The translations under genes were made by a program, and so were the position numbers. From contig JALRFL010000134.1 in assembly GCA_023259875.1 (NCBI GenBank), forward strand, positions 1-12,240: DNA of 12,240 bases. Direction: 5' to 3'. The DNA comes from Alphaproteobacteria bacterium (lineage in GTDB: Bacteria; Pseudomonadota; Alphaproteobacteria; Puniceispirillales; UBA1172). Below the pieces are notes generated by a model, which had not been told where the DNA came from, ran no database searches, and saw only the letters and a list, made by a program, of their open reading frames with translations. Within the stretch, counting starts at the first letter, position 1, and the number at the start of each line of letters is the position of its first letter. This document shows, in pieces, positions 7,393 to 12,240 of this stretch.

Positions 7393-8284
7393 TGGCGTTA
7401 TCCTTTGCGCTGGCGACCCATGCTTCACAACATCCCACAGCAAGGGCACGCACCCGGCCAATAAAGCGTTGCCTTTCGGCTACTGAGATGACCCCGCGCG
7501 CATCAAGCAGGTTAAACACATGGCTGGCTTTCATGCATTGGTCATAGGCTGGCAAAGGCAAGGCCGACCCCCCTGAAAGCAAGGCTTGGCATTCGGCTTC
7601 GGCTTCGTCAAAATGACGGAACAGGATATCCGTGTTCGCGCGTTCAAAATTGTAATGTGAAAACTCGCGTTCAGCCTGATGAAAGATATCACCATAAATT
7701 TTGCCGCCCTCATCCTTAGGCACACCATCCCAATCCAGGTCATAGACATTATCAACACCCTGAATAAACATCGCCAACCGCTCAAGGCCATAGGTCAATT
7801 CTACCGGAACAGGCGAACAATCTATGCCGCCGACTTGCTGAAAATAAGTGAACTGCGTCACCTCCATGCCATCGCACCATACCTCCCAGCCGAGGCCAGC
7901 CGCGCCAAGAGTCGGGGATTCCCAATCATCCTCAACAAAGCGGATATCATGCATCATCGGATCAAGGCCAATAGCCTTGAGCGAATTGAGATACAAGTCT
8001 TGGCTGTTCGCTGGTGAAGGTTTCAAGATGACTTGAAACTGATAATAATGTTGAAGCCGATTGGGGTTATCCCCATAACGGCCATCGGTCGGGCGCCGTG
8101 ACGGTTGCACATAAGCGGCACGCCAAACCTCATCAGGGCCTAAGGCGCGAAGGGTTGTCGCAGGATGAAAGGTTCCGGCGCCTACCTCCATGTCATAAGG
8201 CTGAAGAATGACACATCCTTGGCTTGCCCAATATTGCTGTAATCCCAGAATGAGTTGCTGAAAACTTGGGGCGGAGCTAGGCAT
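7385..8284 (-). CDS. glyQ: Glycine--tRNA ligase, alpha subunit
   Basis: This is the catalytic subunit of two-subunit GlyRS, which activates glycine with ATP and charges tRNA(Gly). The protein is 299 residues, the normal size. Near-invariant family stretches include ILQPYDMEVGAGTFHPATTL, YVQPSRRPTDGRYGDNPNR, QHYYQFQVILKPSP, GWEVWCDGMEVTQFTYFQQ and VPVELTYGLERLAMFIQGV. The frame is also open to ATG 8299, but GAGGA at 8294-8298 overlaps that codon and sits eight bases before ATG 8284. Start 8284 (MPSSAPSFQQLILGLQQYWA) is therefore preferred. A candidate promoter lies just upstream, so glyQS may be expressed both from it and by readthrough from the upstream run. Confidence 0.97.
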   Translation of the reverse strand: MPSSAPSFQQLILGLQQYWASQGCVILQPYDMEVGAGTFHPATTLRALGPDEVWRAAYVQPSRRPTDGRYGDNPNRLQHYYQFQVILKPSPANSQDLYLNSLKAIGLDPMMHDIRFVEDDWESPTLGAAGLGWEVWCDGMEVTQFTYFQQVGGIDCSPVPVELTYGLERLAMFIQGVDNVYDLDWDGVPKDEGGKIYGDIFHQAEREFSHYNFERANTDILFRHFDEAEAECQALLSGGSALPLPAYDQCMKASHVFNLLDARGVISVAERQRFIGRVRALAVGCCEAWVASAKDNANG

Positions 8285-8311
8285 AGCATGGATCCTCATA
8301 TCGCTAGGCGC

Positions 8312-8340
8312 AACATAGTAGAAAGCGGTCTCAGGATCAA
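8312..8340 (-). promoter_or_regulatory. Candidate sigma-70 promoter for glyQS
   Basis: Read on the minus strand, TTGATC (8340-8335) is followed by exactly 17 bases and TATGTT (8317-8312). Transcription would start near 8305, about 20 bases before the glyQ ATG. It lies in the 102-base gap between the small membrane protein and glyQ, the widest gap in this run of genes. The leader is too short for a riboswitch or attenuator. Confidence 0.5.
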
Positions 8341-8386
8341 TGCCAGAATCCGGCCTTTTCTTGCCCAGTTACGCGAATATTTGCCT

Positions 8387-8614
8387 TTATTCGATAGGGC
8401 AGTCAGGACGCTCGCATGGCATAGAAACCCATGCCCCACAAGATGAGCATGATACCATGTCTAATGGCTTGGCTTGTTGTTTGCGTGATTTTTTGGGCGA
8501 AGCGTCATCGTCATTTGATTTCTGGCGGCGATCCATAATCCGAAACGCCATCCAAACCCCACCAATAATCACTGCCAAAAGGAGCAGTTTTTGAATACTA
8601 AGTAATCCCCACAT
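8387..8614 (-). CDS. Small single-span membrane protein with a C-terminal four-cysteine motif
   Basis: This 75-residue protein has one hydrophobic segment at about 8-25 (KLLLLAVIIGGVWMAF). A charged linker follows (MDRRQKSNDDD, then a Lys/Arg-rich stretch). The tail carries Cys56-x2-Cys59-x7-Cys67-x4-Cys72, a possible miniature zinc-binding or redox site facing the cytoplasm by the positive-inside rule. I do not recognise the family with confidence; the plan resembles small proteobacterial membrane proteins with a CxxCG tail (PP0621-like). Its start overlaps the stop of the S49 peptidase gene by one base (TGATG), and no Shine-Dalgarno is visible. Translation is therefore probably coupled, hinting at a role with that peptidase. 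Function unknown. Confidence 0.8.
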   Translation of the reverse strand: MWGLLSIQKLLLLAVIIGGVWMAFRIMDRRQKSNDDDASPKKSRKQQAKPLDMVSCSSCGAWVSMPCERPDCPIE

Positions 8615-9456
8615 CAGAGCCCGTATCGCATCCTTTCTAGCCGTTCTTCTAATTTCAGTAACGCCGCGTCAACCATCTGGTCAGACCGGTCAATCCCCAT
8701 TTGCCCCGATTTGAGACCAAATAAAGATTTCTTGAAGCTCATGAGACGAATATTCACCTTGTCCCCAAATTGTTCTTGAAGCACCGGCCGAATATCGCCT
8801 AAGCGATCCACCAAGCCCAATTCCAAGGCTTTTTGCCCTGTCCAAAAGGCGCCAGAAAACAGATCCTTATCTGATGCGTTAAGCCGTGTTCCGCGCCGCG
8901 CCTTGACCATGGCAATGAACTGATCATGAATCTCTTTTTGCAGGGTTTTGAGATGCGCGATATCCTCATCCTTTTCAGGCAGGAACGGATCAAGCATGGC
9001 TTTGCTTTCCCCTGCCGTATAAACGCGCCGATCTATGCCAAGTTTTGCTATCGCCTGATGAAACCCAAAGCCTGCCGAAACCACGCCAATAGACCCAATG
9101 ATTGAGGCAGGATTGGCGATAATCTTATCCCCTGCACAGGCCAGCCAATAGCCGCCTGAGGCCGCCACATCCTCAACAAAACTCAATACAGGGAGATCAT
9201 TTTTCCGCGCCAGATCACGAATACGGCTAGCGATCATTGCGGATTGTACAGGCGATCCCCCCGGGGAATTGATCAGCAAAGCCACCGCACAAGCGCGTTT
9301 TGTGGTAAAGGCCTGATCCAATAAGCGCGATAACCCAAGCAGATTTAGGCCACTGCGCCGAAACCCACCTGATGACGCCATGATCAATCCATTAAGAGGT
9401 ATCACCGGAACAACAGGTTGCTTTGACCCAAAAAGTGATGAAAGAAGATTTGCCAT
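8614..9456 (-). CDS. S49 family serine peptidase (SppA/SohB-like)
   Basis: This 280-residue protein has the single-domain S49 fold. The oxyanion region is LLINSPGGSPVQSA (61-74). The nucleophile is Ser100 in DVAASGGYWLA, and the general base is Lys152 in GESKAMLDPF. The Ser-Lys spacing of 52 matches the Ser-Lys dyad of Bacillus SppA. S49 enzymes cut cleaved signal peptides and other membrane-associated peptides. There is no clear signal peptide or strong transmembrane segment, so it may be a cytoplasmic or peripheral membrane peptidase. The compact length excludes the two-domain E. coli SppA form. Before ATG 9456 the AAAGGG is unusually close, with only two bases between. It follows the methyltransferase gene by 50 bases. 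Confidence 0.93.
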   Translation of the reverse strand: MANLLSSLFGSKQPVVPVIPLNGLIMASSGGFRRSGLNLLGLSRLLDQAFTTKRACAVALLINSPGGSPVQSAMIASRIRDLARKNDLPVLSFVEDVAASGGYWLACAGDKIIANPASIIGSIGVVSAGFGFHQAIAKLGIDRRVYTAGESKAMLDPFLPEKDEDIAHLKTLQKEIHDQFIAMVKARRGTRLNASDKDLFSGAFWTGQKALELGLVDRLGDIRPVLQEQFGDKVNIRLMSFKKSLFGLKSGQMGIDRSDQMVDAALLKLEERLERMRYGL

Positions 9457-9506
9457 AACCCTTTATGCATACCTTTTGTCCGTGCGCTTGGCAAGACATC
9501 AGGGGG

Positions 9507-10268
9507 TTAGGATTTGGCCTTTTGGGGCGCGGCATATTTGCGTCCCGGTTGCGTCAAGGCAATCCTTTTGCCATGGGCAAGACTGGCATATTCCGCGCTA
9601 TCCATGACTAAGGGCGGAAGCAAGGTCAACGCCCCTGCCATGCCTTTTCTAGAGCGAACAAGCACACGATGCGCCGGACGATCCGCCAGCGAATGAACCG
9701 GCCTGATCACCGCCTCACCCATATCATGCGCGGCTAATGCCGCCAGAATCTGATCCAGTTGATCTGCCCTGCCAATCATCGTCAAACCGCCGCGGCGGCT
9801 AAGCACACGAGCCGCACAGCCAATCCACGGAAAGGCATAATCCGAAGCCATGGATTGCCGGCGTTGTTGCCCCGGTGACAGGCTTGAGGCTGGATCATTA
9901 AAAGGAGGGTTCATGACGACATGATCCCATAATGCCCCATTGCCCCCGATCACCGTATCCGGCGCGGTCACATCAGCCTCAATCAAGGTCACCCTATCCG
10001 CAAAGCCGTTTTCTTTGGCGTTGAGTCGTGCCAATTCTAACATTGCTGGGTGATGATCAACCCCCGTCAACCGCGCCCCCATCAGACGCCGCGCCAAGAT
10101 CATCATCACTGCCCCTGCCCCAACACCAAGTTCAAGGATATTAACGGCATCAGGAACAGAGGCCGCCAGCATCACCGCGTCACTTGTGGCGCGAAACCCC
10201 GTGGCTGGTTGGGTAAGCCAAAGGCTGCCATCATACCAACGGTCGCGAGTTAAAGCGTCAATCGTCAT
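9507..10268 (-). CDS. Class I SAM-dependent methyltransferase, TrmN6-like (tRNA adenine-N6)
   Basis: The protein has 253 residues. Motif I for S-adenosylmethionine binding is ELGVGAGAV at 46-54, the motif II acidic residue is Asp71 in TGVDHHP, and the catalytic N6-adenine motif NPPF is at 120-123. The N-terminus (LWLTQPATGFRATSDAVMLA) matches the YfiC/TrmN6 group, whose E. coli member methylates adenine 37 of tRNA1(Val). The specific substrate here is inferred. Start ATG 10268 lies inside the end of the DUF2007 gene, an 11-base overlap that suggests coupled translation. The same pair beside a polyprenyl synthase gene is common in alphaproteobacteria. Confidence 0.9.
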   Translation of the reverse strand: MTIDALTRDRWYDGSLWLTQPATGFRATSDAVMLAASVPDAVNILELGVGAGAVMMILARRLMGARLTGVDHHPAMLELARLNAKENGFADRVTLIEADVTAPDTVIGGNGALWDHVVMNPPFNDPASSLSPGQQRRQSMASDYAFPWIGCAARVLSRRGGLTMIGRADQLDQILAALAAHDMGEAVIRPVHSLADRPAHRVLVRSRKGMAGALTLLPPLVMDSAEYASLAHGKRIALTQPGRKYAAPQKAKS

Positions 10269-10476
10269 AATATTGCCCTGCTTCGGTCAAGACGCGCTTA
10301 GCCTGATTGGCGTCATCGCCTGAAACCATAATCCGCATAGGGAAAAGCGTATTTGAACCAGCCATCAAATCCGAGATATTCCTGTCATGGACGACAAAGG
10401 CAATTCCAGCCCCTTTGAGAAGCGCCTCAAGATAGGTTAAGCGCACCGGGTCAGTAATGGAGAGCAGTTGTTTCAT
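10258..10476 (-). CDS. DUF2007 family protein
   Basis: This 72-residue protein begins MKQLLSITDPVRLTYLEALL and continues GAGIAFVVHDRNIS and FPMRIMVSGDDANQAKRVLT, the pattern of the DUF2007 ('putative signal transducing protein') fold, a small ferredoxin-like domain of unknown role. ATG 10476 is preferred over the adjacent ATG 10479 because the weak GGTGA upstream is better spaced and relatives start MK-x-LL. It would be the first gene of the minus-strand run, divergent from the polyprenyl synthase gene. The intervening region holds no clear promoter pair by eye. Confidence 0.87.
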   Translation of the reverse strand: MKQLLSITDPVRLTYLEALLKGAGIAFVVHDRNISDLMAGSNTLFPMRIMVSGDDANQAKRVLTEAGQYYDD

Positions 10477-10582
10477 CATTTCACCCAGAAATTAGCATCG
10501 CCTCGCCACCTTAGCAAAAATAAGCGCAACTCCCGAACAGAAAGTGTTGACTTCAAGCCCTAAAAAAGCAAGTTTGGCGATT

Positions 10583-11629
10583 ATGAGCCCTGCTATGATG
10601 CCATCACCTAATCCTTCCGCGCCCCACGCCGATATTCAGGCTGGGCTTGAGCCTTTGATCACGATCACCAAAGACGCCATGCAGGCCACCAACACTATTA
10701 TTGTGGCGCGGATGCAAAGCGAGATTGATCTGATCCCAACCCTTGCCGGGCATCTGATCGCCGCAGGGGGAAAGCGAATGCGCCCCATGTTGACCCTTGC
10801 CGGCGCATTATTGGCAGGCGCAAACAAAGAGCAGATGGATAATGCTGCAAGATTAGCGGCATCGGTTGAGTTTATTCATACCGCCACCTTGCTTCATGAT
10901 GATGTGATTGATGAATCGGATATGCGCCGAGGCAACAAAACTGCGAGTGCAATTTGGGGAAATGAGGCTAGCGTTCTGGTTGGGGATTTCCTGTTTGCCC
11001 GTGCCTTTGAGCTGATGGTGGAAACAGGTGAGATATCGGTGTTAGGGCGTCTATCCGCGGCGGCCGCACGCATCACCGAAGGCGAGATCGCGCAAATGTT
11101 ATTAGCAGGAAACCCCGGCGCCGCCAGAGCTGATTATTTCCGCGTTATTGAGGCCAAAACCGCAGAATTATTTGCCGCTGCCGCCGAAACCGGCGCCATG
11201 GTCGGGGGCGCGGATAAACCGCTTTCGGATGCGATGCGTGATTATGGCATGGCGCTAGGCATCGCCTTTCAGATCACAGATGACGCGCTGGATTACGCCG
11301 CCAGCAGTGAAGATATGGGCAAAGCCGTTGGGGATGATTTCAAAGAGGGCAAAATCACCTTGCCTGTGATCTTGGCATGGCAAGATGGGGACGAAACAGA
11401 ACGCAAGTTTTGGCAACGTTGCCTGCAAGAGGGTGAAATTGGGGATAGCGACCTTAAAGAAGCGTTAGCCATCCTTGAAAACCATAACGCCATCACCCGA
11501 TCCCTAGCCGAAGCGCGGCAACATGCCGAGACCGCCGCCGCGCTGGCAGAAACTTGGTCATTTTCTTCAAATGGTACTGCCGAGGCATTGGTCGCCGCCG
11601 CCCGTTTTGCCGCCGAACGCACGCTGTAA
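10583..11629 (+). CDS. Polyprenyl diphosphate synthase (IspB/DdsA type)
   Basis: This trans-prenyltransferase adds isopentenyl units to an allylic diphosphate, here most likely making the C40-C50 side chain of ubiquinone. It has GGKRMRP (about 62-68), the first aspartate-rich motif in LLHDDVIDESDMRRG (DDVID about 106-110) and the second in AFQITDDALDY (DDALD 233-237), plus GDDFKEGKITLP, so catalytic residues are intact. Small residues (A, T) at the fifth and fourth positions before the first motif fit a long-chain product, but exact length (Q8, Q9 or Q10) cannot be read. The start is uncertain: the frame opens at GTG 10544 and has ATGs at 10583, 10595 and 10598, none with a good Shine-Dalgarno. 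I use 10583, giving 348 residues. A TTGACT at 10547-10552 could be a -35 box inside the longer form. Confidence 0.93.
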   Translation: MSPAMMPSPNPSAPHADIQAGLEPLITITKDAMQATNTIIVARMQSEIDLIPTLAGHLIAAGGKRMRPMLTLAGALLAGANKEQMDNAARLAASVEFIHTATLLHDDVIDESDMRRGNKTASAIWGNEASVLVGDFLFARAFELMVETGEISVLGRLSAAAARITEGEIAQMLLAGNPGAARADYFRVIEAKTAELFAAAAETGAMVGGADKPLSDAMRDYGMALGIAFQITDDALDYAASSEDMGKAVGDDFKEGKITLPVILAWQDGDETERKFWQRCLQEGEIGDSDLKEALAILENHNAITRSLAEARQHAETAAALAETWSFSSNGTAEALVAAARFAAERTL

Positions 11630-11647
11630 TCCAATAGCCGAGGCGGC

Positions 11648-12033
11648 CTAAACCCCCTTGATTGGGATTTCAAAATGGGGCGTGTCTTCAAATTGTGACC
11701 ACATCCCCCCCAAGCGATAGCCACACCTCATTCTTGGCCTGCGGCATAAAATGCCACCGCGACCTCAAGGGCTAGGCCACGGCTAAACCGACCTTTTCCT
11801 GTGTTGGGGTCAAGCGGCACGATATCAATCGCATGCCCGGTCAAATGCCGCGAATGCAGGGTCTGTGATGCGCCCGACCGCACCAGCCGCCGTTGTTCGG
11901 CCATATCGCGTTTGCCGCTGATAATGGCAAAATCAACACGGCTAAGGGCAAGGGCGCGGCGCGCCACCCGACACAAATCAGGGTCGATATCTTGGAGGAA
12001 CGCCTCACTTCTTGGGCTGAACGAAAACCCCAT
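11648..12033 (-). pseudogene. Broken M15 family peptidoglycan endopeptidase (phage-type endolysin)
   Basis: The intact part reads MGFSFSPRSEAFL to SGKRDMAEQ and SRHLTGHAID, the L-alanyl-D-glutamate endopeptidase pattern. His63 and Asp70 are two zinc ligands. Translation stops after 101 residues at TGA 11730-11728. The same frame then continues GVAIAWGG, and after a frame change at a run of seven C (11705-11711, G on the coding strand) it gives MWSQFEDTPHFEIPIKGV and TAG at 11650-11648. With the TGA read as sense and one G added, the protein would be 128 residues, the usual size. The lost part holds catalytic Asp117 and the third zinc ligand His120, so the short product should be inactive. ATG 12033 follows the holin-like gene's stop by two bases. 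Real decay is likeliest, but sequencing error, especially in the homopolymer, is possible. Confidence 0.8.
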
Positions 12034-12035
12034 GA

Positions 12036-12240
12036 TCACTGCCCCATGCCTGATGTGATGACAAAACCTGCCATCAACACCATGAAAATCATCAAAGCAC
12101 GCACACCAAAGGTAATCAGACTGCGGCCGGCGTCACGCTGAATGCGCCGCCAACTGGTCAGCAAATCGCGCAAGTCGCGCAAATCACGGCTTGCGCTAGC
12201 GTCATCTAGCCCCATTTCTGCCAGCGCCTTTCTTGCGCCC
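12036..12240 (-). CDS. Phage-type holin-like membrane protein (DUF6127-like), 5' end missing
   Basis: An open frame enters from the right edge and ends at TGA 12038-12036, showing the last 67 residues. They read ARKALAEMGLDDASASRDL, RDLRDLLTSWRRIQRDAGRS, then one hydrophobic segment LITFGVRALMIFMVLMAGFV and a short tail. The helical region followed by a terminal membrane span resembles small alphaproteobacterial phage proteins annotated DUF6127, often found beside M15 endopeptidases. The pairing suggests holin or pinholin plus endolysin, or the same pair in a gene-transfer-agent-like cassette. The family match is from memory of the pattern, not a search. No lesion is seen in the visible part. 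Confidence 0.68.
   Translation of the reverse strand, partial: GARKALAEMGLDDASASRDLRDLRDLLTSWRRIQRDAGRSLITFGVRALMIFMVLMAGFVITSGMGQ

Noticed and set aside
8285..8311. T-box or glycine riboswitch before glyQ
   Set aside because: The gap to the candidate promoter leaves a leader of about 20 bases, and no such structure is visible.
11628..11669. AATCCAAT/ATTGGGATT pairing between the convergent polyprenyl synthase and M15 genes as a terminator
   Set aside because: The stem is bulged, the loop is long, and only a short TTT follows, so the support is too weak to annotate.
11728..11730. TGA read as tryptophan (alternative genetic code) in the M15 gene
   Set aside because: TGA ends glyQ, the S49 gene and the holin-like gene cleanly, and tryptophan elsewhere uses TGG. 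A recoded TGA would also not repair the separate frameshift.

Overview
The window looks like a chromosomal segment of an alphaproteobacterium. The signs are a cysteine-free, 73-residue bL31, an IbpA-type Hsp20 behind a ROSE-like leader, two-subunit GlyRS encoded by overlapping glyQ and glyS, and a DUF2007 / TrmN6-like methyltransferase / S49 peptidase run divergent from a long-chain polyprenyl diphosphate synthase. Base composition is fairly balanced, and genes are tightly packed with several overlaps. A marine SAR116-like lineage is a guess that the sequence alone cannot confirm.

Layout, left to right. (1) 1-1441, minus: most of an MsbA/Sav1866-type ABC exporter half-transporter, cut by the left edge. 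(2) 1442-2600, plus: a divergent promoter region, rpmE (bL31), then a heat-shock unit with a possible RpoH promoter, a structured leader ending in a ROSE-like hairpin over the Shine-Dalgarno, the hsp20 gene, and a strong terminator that probably works both ways. (3) 2639-10476, minus: a long co-directional run. In transcription order it holds DUF2007, methyltransferase, S49 peptidase, a small Cys-rich membrane protein, glyQ, glyS and ppdK. Four junctions overlap by a few bases or less, or nearly abut. A candidate internal promoter lies in front of glyQ. (4) 10583-11629, plus: polyprenyl diphosphate synthase, divergent from the run. (5) 11648-12240, minus: two phage-type lysis genes, a holin-like membrane protein (cut by the right edge) and an M15 endopeptidase broken by a stop codon and a frameshift.

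How the genes work together: most are housekeeping. They cover translation (bL31, GlyRS, tRNA methylation), central carbon metabolism (PPDK), quinone side-chain synthesis, proteostasis (Hsp20, S49 protease) and envelope export. The two spots that go beyond routine annotation are the Hsp20 leader, where the conserved UUGCU motif can pair with the Shine-Dalgarno around a bulged G as in ROSE RNA thermometers, and the decayed lysis cassette at the right edge, which may mark the end of a prophage or gene-transfer-agent-like remnant. I saw no tRNA, rRNA, CRISPR array, insertion sequence or replication origin. No gene-free stretch exceeds 300 bases.
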